This document shows, piece by piece, positions 55,066 through 64,000 of a stretch of 64,000 bases of DNA (the stretch's first letter is position 1; the number at the start of each line of letters is the position of its first letter). The notes beneath the pieces are model-generated. The model saw only the letters and a list, made by a program, of their open reading frames with translations. It had not been told where the DNA came from and searched no databases. The translations under genes and the position numbers were made by a program. The stretch is from Monocercomonoides exilis (taxonomy: Eukaryota > Preaxostyla > Oxymonadida > Polymastigidae): positions 501,001-565,000 of the forward strand of contig LSRY02000007.1 of NCBI GenBank assembly GCA_001643675.2. The letters are read 5' to 3'.

Positions 55066-56580
55066 AAGGAAGATGAAAATGGTTTGTTCAATGATTGACA
55101 ATTGATGTTTGCTTCACACTTTCAACTGAAAATAAAAACAAATAGTTGACTTTGAAATATTAATTCGAAAATTGTTTCGATTTAATAACAAACAAATTTC
55201 AAAAGTCTTATTTGATTGTTTTTTCTGTTGCAATTATTTCAAGCATGAATCAAAATGTCTGTTCTCAAGTGTTTATTAACTCGCTTCATTTCAATGATGT
55301 TCGAATCTCTTTGTCTTTGTTGAGTCATTCATTTTCCCAAAAAGCAACTTATTGAATATTAATATAGCTCTAACAGAATTTTTTTTTTGAAGATAATGAT
55401 CCCATTCGGATTCCTTAATAAAATGATGAACTTCTCATATTCTTGTCATTAAATCGACAAAGCTGAGTCAATGAATGAAATCTTTTCAAGAATTGAAAAT
55501 AAAAAACGAAAATGATATCTGCAGAGTCGATGAAATTATTATTATTGCTATGCAACAGGGTTATATCTTGCAATATTTTCAATTATTTGTTTATCATCTT
55601 CTTTTTCATTTTATTATAATACATAGAAAATTGTCTTGATTGCCAGAGAAAGAAGAGAACTTTCGAAAAAAAAAAAGAATTTGATTCCATAAGGAACATA
55701 TAGAGTTTCTGCAATTGAAGTGATGAAAGTTGAAAAAGGCCAAATGATGAGAAATTATTTTATGCTTGTTCACCAAATTTTGATTTTTTGAAAGTTGACT
55801 ATTTTCAAACATTCAAACAGACTCAAGATGAATATTGATAAATGCGATTAAATCCTTTGGATTTTGCAATGCAGTGAAATAGCTTGGAAAACTGATGAAA
55901 AGAAGGTGTGACAAAGATTCAATGTATTAAGCTCTTATAAAAAGAGTTATTGATAATGAATAATGAGTCCAAGAAAAATCATCAAAAACGAAACTCTATG
56001 TTGCTTGCCAGATTTCTTTTCGCAATTCTCGATCTTAAATCATTTCCTTCAATTCGCCAAGCATCATCATCTTCAAATTTTAGTGCATTGATGTCATTTT
56101 GACAACTTCCACATCACCGTAATCATCCTTTTGATTATTTTTCATTTCTTCAAATTCTGCACTGGATCAGAGATAACAAAAGAAATTATCAAGAAAGATT
56201 TTTTTTGAAGAAATGAAGCTTTCAGAAAATGAGAGATGAATTGAAGAATAAAAAGGTGAAAACTGATTGAAAAAGAAAATAAATGAAAGATGTTGCTGGT
56301 TTTTGGATAAACGTTGAATAAACATAGGATTGAAATGATTATGGAGATTTGTTGATACAATGGGAAAAACATGCGAATGAAGCGAAGAAATAATTCAAAG
56401 AAGAGTTGGTCAAATTAAAATGGAATTTCTCTTGAGAATAAACAAAAAATATAAAGATCACAAGCTATTGAACTTGATATTATCTTTTGCATTGTTGTTT
56501 CACACTCTTTTTGGTGGAGTTCTTGATCCACGCTGATTGAACTGAGATTAAATGATGCTGTCTCCGCTGAAAAAAAATCG
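55066..56580. other. Intergenic region between beta-helix genes
   Basis: About 1.5 kb of AT-rich sequence upstream of the receptor gene and downstream of the broken relative. It probably contains the receptor promoter. No gene is supported. Confidence 0.5.
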
Positions 56581-56585
56581 TTTTA

Positions 56586-57470
56586 TCATCCACTTGTTAC
56601 TGTGTTTCCATCAAAGAAGCAGAATGTGATGAATTTAACATTATTCGTATATGAATATGGTGGAAGGAAATGCATTGCTGTTCCTCCATTAGATTTTGAA
56701 GCAGTCAATTTGTTATTAACAAACTGGCAATCACTGACTAAAAATAGATTCGGTTTATTTTGTGGAGGCCAATGAAATGTTGAAGAACCGGCTGAATCAC
56801 CACCAGTATTTGCGATACACTTGCATTTGGTGAACAGGAATTTTGCATCTGATGGCATGTTGTCCAGCAAGAAATATCAACTAGTTCTAACAGTACCATT
56901 TATTTTTCAACGTTCAATTCTGTTATCTGAGAATGAATAAACAGAAGATGATTTTTGACCATCGATACAAATTGCTCCTCCGCGAGTTGCAGAACAGTTT
57001 GTGAAATTGGACTAAACGATGTTCACATATGACAAATATATGCTGTATAATGCTCCACCAGCATAATCGCCTGTGATCGAACAATTGTTGAATGAACACG
57101 AAGTGATTGTGAGGTTGGCATTTGTACAGTTGACTTTTAGAGCACCTCCATAATCATTTTGTCCATTTGAGTTATTCCATTCACACCATTCAAAGAGATA
57201 ACTGTTCAAAGAAGTGAAGGACAATCTGCTTTGTACCTTTTTTTGAGTTTCGGATCCGTTATATTTCACAGGATCATTTTATGAAGAGCATGTTTGATGA
57301 AGGAAAGAGGTGTTGAAGGCAGAGAGAGAAGTGGATGGACTGTTGAGGTTGAGGTTGTTGGGATTAATGGATTGAGTGAATGTGAATAACGGGATGGAAG
57401 AGAAAAACGAGACGAGAAAGAAATGGAAGAATGAATTAGATGCTTTGTATATGCTCACTTTTGTTGAAAG
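56586..57470 (-). pseudogene. Broken beta-helix (Pmp-like) gene, N-terminal part
   Basis: Minus-strand pieces resemble the neighbouring receptor. A hydrophobic signal-like stretch (NSFFHFFLVSFFSSIPLF) at about 57445-57390 is followed by Asn/Ser-rich sequence, an in-frame TAA near 57280, then EWCEWNNSNGQNDYGGALKVNCTN, CSFNNCSITGDYAGGALYS (57.05-57.2 kb) and CQFVNNKLTASKSNGGTAMHF (56.6-56.8 kb). No ATG precedes the signal-like region before DIRS-like copy B begins at 57471. The gene has lost its start and is split between frames, so it is almost certainly dead; introns could restore part of the frame. Confidence 0.65.
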
Positions 57471-57749
57471 TTCGCAATAGAGCGAATCTATGAACGCAAG
57501 GAGCAGGTTTGCTCCTCAATAATGAGCATTGATCACGATTTATGGGCGGTTTCAGATCAAACTTCGCCAACAATTTTATTTCTATTACATACCATTGTCC
57601 GCAGTGTAGATGACACAAGATACTGTTATTATAAAACACAGAGACGGAGATGGAAAAGAATTAGATCTATTTTTGAAACTGAAAAGAGTGAAAATTATTA
57701 TCGAAGAATTTCCAGGATCTGAACATGTTAGACATCATTCGGAATAGAA

Positions 57750-59300
57750 GATAGTGCACAGCCGAAAGAATTGAACAGAGAGCCGCGCATTTTGAAGAGA
57801 TAATATCAATAACAGAAGCTGCAAAACATAGTGAGATAATTATTTAAATTAGTAAAGCGTTGTGCCACATGACAATTTCAGAAACTGAAATCACGAGAAA
57901 TCGTGAGATATTTAAACAAAATGAAGATATGATATTTTATAGACTTTAAAAAAGAAAAAAACTACATAATATTTTGTTTATTTGAAAGGAATAAGAACAG
58001 CATATTGAAGCGAGATATAGTTAAATTAAGGAATCACTTGAAACATCAAGAATCAAAAAAGATAGATCCATTAATTGCAAAGAGATTATTTTTAAGAAAG
58101 AACTAGTTTTCAATTGAAAGATAATTTATTGAAGTGAAGCTGTGCATTCTCAGAAGATTATTCCAAAGAATAAAAATACAAAATAGAGAAAATATTAATG
58201 AAGACAAAATGGGAAAAAGAGCCGCGCTTTGCCGCGAGATATAGATAAATGGAGAATCTACAAAATATCGAAGAAATTTATGAGGGAAAAAGAGCCGCGC
58301 TTTGCCGCGAGATCATGATTTGATTAGAAGAATGAAGACCCGCGTATTGAAGCGAGATAGGGATAAGAAGAGTATCAACGAAAAACTGAATGAAGATTAG
58401 GGAAAAGAGATGCGCAGTACTGCGAGAAATAGATTAATACAGTAACAAGATATACATTTACATATATATATAACAATTATTTATGCGAAAATCGATACAC
58501 ACGTTGCAGCGAGATATTAATAGAGGGATAATTTTATTACAAAAAATATATATATAATTGAAATGAAGCTGCGCATATTCAAGAGATTGTAACAAAGAAC
58601 AAAGCAACGTTAAGTTTTGTGATCATGAGAATGGAGATAGAAAATAGAGCCGCGCTCTGCCACCAGACCAAGAGATGAAAGAGAGAAACCGCGTTTTATC
58701 GCGAGATCATGTGAGGAGATAGAGCAGAGAACCGCGCTTCGCAGCGAGATGATAATAGAGATAGAAAGCGCAGTAAATCGATAGGCTTTGCAAAGGAGAT
58801 ATTGACAAGCTGTATTACGAAACAATATCAAAACAAAAGAAGTGAAATATCATTAATTTATAATAAGAAATGAAACGATTCATTATTAAAGAAATTTTCA
58901 CATAAGTGAAACCGCGAAATATAACGGGACTGAGAGATATAAGAGAGCCGTGTATTGTCGCGAGATTATTATTGAGTGACAAATTGCTTTTGATCGAAAG
59001 GGTTTGAGGGAAGAGAAAGCTGAGTTTGCTGTGAAAAAAGGTTAGAGAAAGAAATTGAGAGAAATTACGAATCGATAATAGGATAAGAAACAGTGCAGTT
59101 TCGAAAGATAGGTGCAGATACAGTACCCGCGAAACTTTTCGAAAAATTGAAGAGGTGTAATCCGCGAAGAATCGCGAGGAGAATATAGAGCATGAGACCG
59201 CGGAAGACCGCGAGAGGCGGATACAGAAAGAAGCCGCATAGTGCGGCGGAAATCTATCAAAGAAGACTCCGCATATCTCAGCTTAAATGCTGATAGACGC
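57750..59300 (+). repeat. Array of 14-nt palindromic (hairpin) units, copy B
   Basis: At least twelve units of the same 14-nt geometry (4-5 bp stem, 4-6 nt loop) are followed mostly by AGAT: CACGAGAAATCGTG (57892), CGCGCTTTGCCGCG (58223 and 58296), CGCGTATTGAAGCG (58341), TGCGCAGTACTGCG (58411), CGCGTTTTATCGCG (58690), CGCGCTTCGCAGCG (58733), CGTGTATTGTCGCG (58949), CGCGAAGAATCGCG (59163), CGCGGAAGACCGCG (59199), GCCGCATAGTGCGGC (59233), CAGCTTAAATGCTG (about 59280). Paired positions change together: stem pair 2/13 is G-C or A-T, pair 5/10 is A-T or G-C. Spacing is often near 36 or 72 bases, with weaker units between. It could be a structured RNA, protein-binding palindromes, or a decayed 12-codon repeat; I cannot decide. 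Confidence 0.75.
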
Positions 59301-59568
59301 ACTCAGCCGGACTTAGAAGAAGCGGGACTATGCACTGAGAGTGTAAAAAGTCGCAGAGATATTTCAAACAATCGCACCGAGAAGACTTGATACAATTTCA
59401 GAACCGATTGCTCCGGTGCACTGCGGATGTACTTGGAGACTATCCTCTCTGAAAAGGAAGAGAAAGAAAGAATTGTTTAAAAACGAGATTGTGCTGGTCC
59501 GTTATTGAGAAACATCGGATTGATCTCTAAAGAGGTGAGAAATGATGACTTGAAGTTACCCCCATGAG

Positions 59569-60565
59569 ATGTCATTAGTGTTAGACTGGAGAGGAGAATG
59601 TCGAAGAAGGGACCTTTTTCAAACATGGGGAGAAGACGTTGGAGTGAAGGATATATCAGCAGCAATATTGACTAATCAAAAGAACGAAACGGATACGTGG
59701 AGATCGCTGAGAAAATTTAAACAATTTTTGGATAGAAAAAGAATAGATGAAACAGACCCCTCATAGAGAAAGATGCCAAGTGAATTATAGCAAGATTTAT
59801 TGAGAACCTATCGAATGCTAATCTTTCAAGTGGAGCGATTCGTCTGACGATTGATGTGAAAGATACAGATATATTTTTAAAAACTTATGTGAGAGAGAAG
59901 CCGAGTTAGGGCAAATGATGAAAACCAATGTGGGATTTTGCAATTATAACAAAATGGGAAGAAGCCACAAAGAATTATATAGACCCACAAATACTCCAGA
60001 GGAGAGCCCTCATCCTTTTAATGATTTTTGGAGCATTTAGACCAGCGGAGCTGGAGAGAATGTGGATGGAATGTTCTACACTTTGAAATAATACAGAACT
60101 GACACAGGTTCAAACCAAGTCGTCAGGAGGGGAGACTATAAAATTCGTTATTAATAACTATTTTTGCCCACGTATCAATGTTGTTTGAGCACTCCAACGA
60201 TGTATTAATTAGTCAAAAACGAATTTTAGAGATGAACTCGCGTTAGATGATGTAAGAGAGAAGCAATCTACAATTTTGCAAAGAATGGAAGAAGAGTTTG
60301 TGGCTATGATGAGAGAGAACGAATACCAGACATATCTTCTGCGTTCTCGATCAGATATGCAGTGATATCGCACTTAGCAAAACGAGAGAGAGTATATAAG
60401 AAAGCAATCAATGCGTGCGCGAGATGTGCTCCAGGTTCAAGATTTGCCCAGGAATGCTTTTCAGTTTTCCGGTTTAAAATACAAAATAAATCCTGGAGGC
60501 AACCGGCAGCCCAGGACCCCTTTGCGGAGAAGTGGAAAAGTCGGAGAAGGACAGAGAAAGGAAGG
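59569..60565 (+). pseudogene. Tyrosine recombinase pseudogene (DIRS type), copy B
   Basis: The core-binding domain starts at ISAAILTNQKNETDTWRSL and KFKQFLDRKR, and after a frameshift near 59785 continues as FIENLSNANLSSGAIRLTID. The catalytic domain follows in one frame: MWDFAIITKWEEATK, box I LILLMIFGAFRPAEL (first catalytic Arg, about 60040), QVQTKSSGGETIKFVI, CPRINVV; then box II SIRYAVISHLA (second Arg, about 60350) and NACARCAPGSRFAQECF. In that last block, relatives would carry a His and the nucleophilic Tyr; here Cys appears at both likely positions. At least six stops (TAG and TGA) break the catalytic frame. The order and the WD motif before box I fit DIRS-type recombinases, which integrate circular DNA without target duplication. 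Confidence 0.75.
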
Positions 60566-61056
60566 TAATGAAAACCGAGAAAGTAAAATTAGAGATGAAA
60601 GATTTCACCAAAAATACTTCGGAAGTTGGAGGAGATGAAGATTTGAGTAAAGGAAAGAAGTAAAAGAGACTCGACTTACCGAGTTGAGAAGAGAGAAAGT
60701 TAAGAGAAAGAACTCAATCACAACACAACTTATCCCGACCACCCTAGTGTCGGAGAACACCCCTCATAATTCCCAGCAGCGTTAGCGAGCTGACTGGAAG
60801 CAAACACACTGCCTCACAGAGAAAGAAGGGCACAGACCGGAGGAAGCGTGGTATGAGAAGAAAAGGACGGATGATAAAGAACTCAAAAGAATCGAATTCC
60901 CGGTCGAGAATGTTTCAGAAAGCACCCAAAAAAAAGATGGAGTAGAGACTGTGCCCGCACCTTCATCCGCAGGCTCTCTGAACATCTGCCGCACAATATC
61001 GTGATAGCCAAGAAGGTTTAAGATCACTATGGCAGAAATAGAGAGGGTTTTCAAGA

Positions 61057-61146
61057 CTCATTATTAAGGAGCAAACCTGCACATTGCGTTCGTAGATTCG
61101 CTCTATTGCGAATTGATAGAACGCAGTGAGACAGGTTTGCTCCGAG
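61057..61146. repeat. Internal complementary region (ICR), copy B
   Basis: Mirror of 34060-34149: CTCATTATTAAGGAGCAAAC..., ATTCGCTCTATTGCGAAT and GAGACAGGTTTGCTCCGAG. Its two halves match the complement of the element's two outer ends, placed back to back. Confidence 0.85.
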
Positions 61147-61811
61147 ATAATACGAATGCGGATGGAGAGACGATAGGCGGCTGGGTGCGAAAATGAGAAA
61201 CATATTGGAAGGAAGATGACGAGAAAAAGGGCGAGATATCAGAGGAGAGACGAAAAGAGTAACAGCCCAGAAAGATTTAGCGCTCCTATAACCTGTATTG
61301 AGAAACATGGAATGAATAAAAAGTTTTAAGAATAATCCTATTCCTTTAATTGTTACCGAACAAGTTGCGAAGAGAAGAGTCAGACTAGCCCACACAGTGT
61401 GTGATGATTGGGGTTGCTCTGCTGATGCAGCAGAAGAGCGGGAGGCAGAGCGCATCACATGCAGTTTTCTTTTCCACGCCTCGCGAAAGCGAATGTGGTT
61501 TTTCTTTCTGCTCCGAACAGAACACTCGCCTCACCGGATCCCTGCACGGTCTGCAGGAGAGAGCTCCGAGGGGCGGTGTCCCCTGCCCTCTGGTCTTCGT
61601 GACCAAGGCAAAAAGGCGAAGTCGGCGGTGAAGTGAAGCGGACAATTCATAGTACACTTTTTATTATTTAACATGTTATTGTCTATATTTTCATCTCGCC
61701 CTTTTTTCCACGTCATATTTGGGAGGGCGAAGTTCTCACTTAAACCGCCCATAAATCGTGAACAATACTCATTTTCTCGGAGCAAACCTGTCTCACTGAG
61801 TTCTATCAAAA

Positions 61812-62354
61812 TATCATTTTCAAATGCAATTTTTGCAACCAAGCGCTGTGTGCCTGTTGAAAGATAAAATGAATCTTTATCTTTTTTTGAGGAATAGCAT
61901 TTGGTTTGTCCTTCATAAGAAGAGAAAAGCTGCATCTTTTTGGTACACCAAATTCATCAAGGATTGGCGCAATAAAGCTTTTTTTCCATGGTTTTGATGC
62001 CAATATGTCGTAAATTAGATTCGGTTAATCAAACGCTCTTTTTTTTTCCATTTTAATAATGCTCTCATTATCTTTTTCTGCTTCCTTTTCATTGAGTGAA
62101 GGAAAAAATTCCTTTTCTGGAAAAGAAGGAAAATGATTTGCGCAGCTGGAATTCATGCTCATTTTTGCAATTATTTTAAAAAATTGAGCTTTATCAGTAT
62201 CACTTAATGATGTTGCGAACAATTCTAACTCATCGGACTGTGGAAAACCTTTCAAACAATTGGAAAATAATTCTTTGCACTTAGTCTTTAAAACTTCATC
62301 CAATTTAACAATCAACTTTTGTGAAATATCTGAAAATGTTTCGATTGAATCCAT
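61812..62354 (-). pseudogene. Short host ORF region abutted by DIRS-like copy B and the Merlin element
   Basis: On the minus strand an ATG at 62354 opens a 109-residue frame (MDSIETFSDISQKLIVKLDE ... SLSDTDKAQFFKIIAKMSMN) to TGA/TAA near 62025. Further minus-strand sequence with coding character (KPWKKSFIAPILDEFGVPKR, then STGTQRLVAKIAFENDI in another frame) runs straight into the edge of copy B at 61811. A plausible reading is a small spliced gene truncated by the insertion. No family is recognised. The Merlin target duplication lies 40 bases upstream of the ATG, so its promoter may also be affected. Confidence 0.4.
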
Positions 62355-62394
62355 ATTAAAAATTTTTACTCTTTAAAATTTGCGACTCTCCAAT

Positions 62395-63915
62395 TCAAAT
62401 AGGGCATATGGTACTTGTACGCCACCTTGCCAAATTAAAGATAAACTTTAGATCATATGTTTAAAGCACATTTGAAAAGATTATTCAATCGTTAATTAGT
62501 GGAAAAATCAGATTATACATAGAAAAAAATTTTGATCAACCCATAAAAAATTCAAAATATTTGTGCACAAAATTATCGGTTTATTTATTGATGAGTATAT
62601 ATATAATTCCAATACATTATCGAATGACAAATATTTAATCATTTGATGGAGGAAAAACATAATTTATTGAAGATTTTTAGCGATAATGGAGAAACCATGC
62701 AATGGCTTCACGACAATGTGATTAACACTGTCAGAAGATGCCCAATAGCAACATGTCGTTCATTAATGATTTTGATTAGAAGAAGCGAAGGAAAATGGTT
62801 CTTCAGATGCCGCAAATGCAGAAAAGAAGTCTCTTATAGAACAGGAACTTCGTTTTCAAAATCAAGGCTTTCAATTTCAAATCTTATACTGATCCTTTAC
62901 TTCTTTTACCATCATCTCAATATAAAACAAACATCATCACTAACTTCATGCGAAAGACACAGTGTTTCTTATTATTATTGCATTTACCGGAGAACATGCG
63001 CTCGGATGATAGGAGGAACCCAAACTCCCATAGGAGGTCCTGTCTGCATTGTGGAAATTGACGAAGCTGTTTGGAGAAGGCGAAAATACAAGAGAGGTTT
63101 TAATTCTTTATCTTTTGAAACTCAATTATCAATTGAACTTTTTTTTATTAGGACGTGCTAAGAAGCAAATTTGGATTTTCGGTGCTCAGGAACGTGGAGG
63201 AAAAGCATTTGTTTACCCAGTGGCAAACAGATCTGCTTCAGAATTAATTCCGTTAATAAAAAAATATATTCGTCCCGGAACAGAAATTCACTCTGATCAA
63301 TGGAAAGCATATTCTTCTTTGAGTGAGAATGGATTCACACACAAGACCGTCAATCATTCCGAGCATTTCGTAGGTTTTTATTTTCTCTTTTTATTGTCTT
63401 TTTTTCATGAAATGTTATTCCTCACTTATTCAGATCCAATTACCGGTGCTTGCACAAATCATATTGAAGCATTGTGGACTGCGCTTCGTAAGTTCATGCC
63501 TTCACATGGAGTGAGAATTAATAGAATGCAAGAATTTATCTATTCATTTTTGTTTTTCAGAAATCGATATGTAGATTTTTCCATTTTTGTGTTGAATGTG
63601 ATGAAATACAGTAATGAAGAATACAAAGCTCTTGAGGATGAAGATTTTGGTCCAAAAGAAGAGGAAGAAGAGGCTGGAGCTGAAATGCTACACGAAGAAG
63701 AATCTTCAGAATCAGATAATGAACTTGAAACAGATACATCATCAGATGGGGCTGGGGATGGAGCTGATGCCTCTGAATGGGAGGCTGATAAATAAATACC
63801 GATTTTTCCACACATCATTCTTCTAAAAATAAAAAAACAACATGCTCTCTTTGATTATTTCTTTGTTTAATGAAGATTTGTGAGATGGCTTATAAGTACC
63901 ATTTGCCTCAAATAG
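62395..63915 (+). mobile_element. Complete Merlin/IS1595-type DNA transposon with 8-bp target duplication
   Basis: The element body is 62403-63907 (1505 bp). The terminal inverted repeats of about 24 bp read GGCATATGGTACTTGTACGC... on the left and, on the complement, GGCAAATGGTACTTATAAGC... on the right. The target duplication TCAAATAG is perfect (62395-62402 and 63908-63915). The single gene inside is the transposase. Size, GG terminus, 8-bp duplication and transposase type all match the Merlin superfamily. Confidence 0.93.
62646..63795 (+). CDS. Merlin/IS1595-like (ISXO2-like) DDE transposase
   Basis: Three exons join in phase: 62646-63096, 63152-63373, 63434-63795 (344 residues). An N-terminal zinc-ribbon-like region (CPIATC, CRKCRKEV) recalls the ribbon of IS1595-family enzymes. 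The catalytic core has VEIDEAVW (first Asp), IHSDQWKAY (second Asp), then the family motif FVDPITGACTNHIEALWTAL (Glu within HIE). Splicing restores FVDPITGAC across the second intron, which supports the junctions. The C-terminus is an acidic tail (about 60 residues) outside the fold. The frame is intact and lies between matched inverted repeats, so the element may be active. The TTG just before ATG 62646 is not used. Confidence 0.92.
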
Positions 63916-64000
63916 AATTGAAAATGTAATCACAATTATAAATTATATATTTTTTTTTTCTTGCAAAAAATAGCAGCCATTTTTGCATTCACATTGAAAG

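Larger units (their letters stand above)
57471..61811 (+). mobile_element. DIRS-like tyrosine-recombinase element, copy B (inactive)
   Basis: About 4341 bp, inverted relative to copy A. The 5' end starts TTCGCAATAGAGCGAATC and contains GGAGCAGGTTTGCTCC; the 3' end reads AACTTCGCC-complement, AAATCGTGAACAATACTCAT, CGGAGCAAACCTG and ends TTCTATCAAAA. In order it holds: 5' inverted terminus (57471-57570), palindrome array (57750-59300), recombinase pseudogene (59569-60565), internal complementary region (61057-61146) and 3' terminus (61720-61811). Flanking sequences differ from those of copy A at both ends, which indicates separate insertions rather than one larger repeat. No reverse transcriptase is recognisable. 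Confidence 0.85.

Noticed and set aside
57750-59300. CRISPR array reading of the palindromic units
   Set aside because: The units are diverged, spacing is uneven, there are no Cas genes, and the host is eukaryotic. The repeats do not have the near-identity that a CRISPR array requires.
59800-60200. Alternative genetic code (TGA or TAG read as an amino acid) to keep the recombinase alive
   Set aside because: Host genes in the window end at TAA, TAG and TGA, and the recombinase also has a frameshift; decay is simpler.
61051-61657. Several frames of 75-135 codons inside the DIRS-like copies (also at 33570-34155) as genes
   Set aside because: They overlap each other on both strands, span the internal complementary region and have no protein-like features; they follow from low stop density in a GC-richer patch.
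33395-61811. One giant 28-kb element (Maverick/Polinton-like) with 4.3-kb inverted ends
   Set aside because: Each 4.3-kb copy has its own pair of inverted termini and internal complementary region, and the middle holds host genes without integrase, polymerase B or capsid genes.

Overview
The window is eukaryotic nuclear DNA from an intron-bearing protist. It is AT-rich between genes, uses the standard stop codons, and has many short introns with donors such as GTTTG, GTATG and GTGTG. The best guess is an oxymonad-like (Preaxostyla) flagellate such as Monocercomonoides. The guess rests on the combination of a very large secreted beta-helix protein fused to a degenerate kinase, a single-exon trehalose-phosphate synthase/phosphatase, intron-containing Merlin/IS1595 transposons and DIRS-like tyrosine-recombinase elements. 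It is an inference from gene content; no marker gene fixes the species.

The left part (1-30.2 kb) is ordinary host sequence. It holds the 3' part of a giant multi-calponin-homology protein (+), AP-1 gamma-adaptin (-, 8 exons reconstructed in phase), a conserved protein of unknown function (+), a TRAF-type zinc-finger protein (+), a C2HC-finger/Ser-rich protein (+), a 1344-residue disordered protein (-), a CaMKK-like kinase ending in a CAAX-like box (+) and an MFSD1-like transporter (-). Together these cover cytoskeleton, vesicle coat, signalling and transport.

The right part (30.3-64 kb) is rich in mobile DNA. Two nearly identical 4.34-kb elements (33395-37737 and 57471-61811) lie in opposite orientation about 20 kb apart. 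Each has imperfect inverted termini, a dead tyrosine recombinase gene, and an internal block complementary to both joined ends. That block is the internal complementary region that defines DIRS retroelements. Each also carries a roughly 1.5-kb array of 14-nt palindromic (hairpin) units not described by any feature type I know. Between the copies lie a small membrane/coiled-coil locus, a 366-bp nearly perfect palindrome, the TPS/TPP gene, a 610-bp MITE with a perfect 8-bp target duplication, and a 3090-residue beta-helix receptor with a pseudokinase tail. Copy B abuts a broken relative of that receptor. The window ends with a complete 1505-bp Merlin/IS1595 transposon: terminal inverted repeats, perfect 8-bp target duplication and a spliced transposase with all catalytic acidic residues.

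How the parts fit together: the Merlin element and the MITE share the 8-bp target-duplication signature and a GG terminus, so a Merlin-type transposase may mobilise both. The two DIRS-like copies carry the same disabling mutations, so they must have been copied by activity supplied elsewhere or by segmental duplication. The inverted pair around 20 kb is a potential substrate for inversion.
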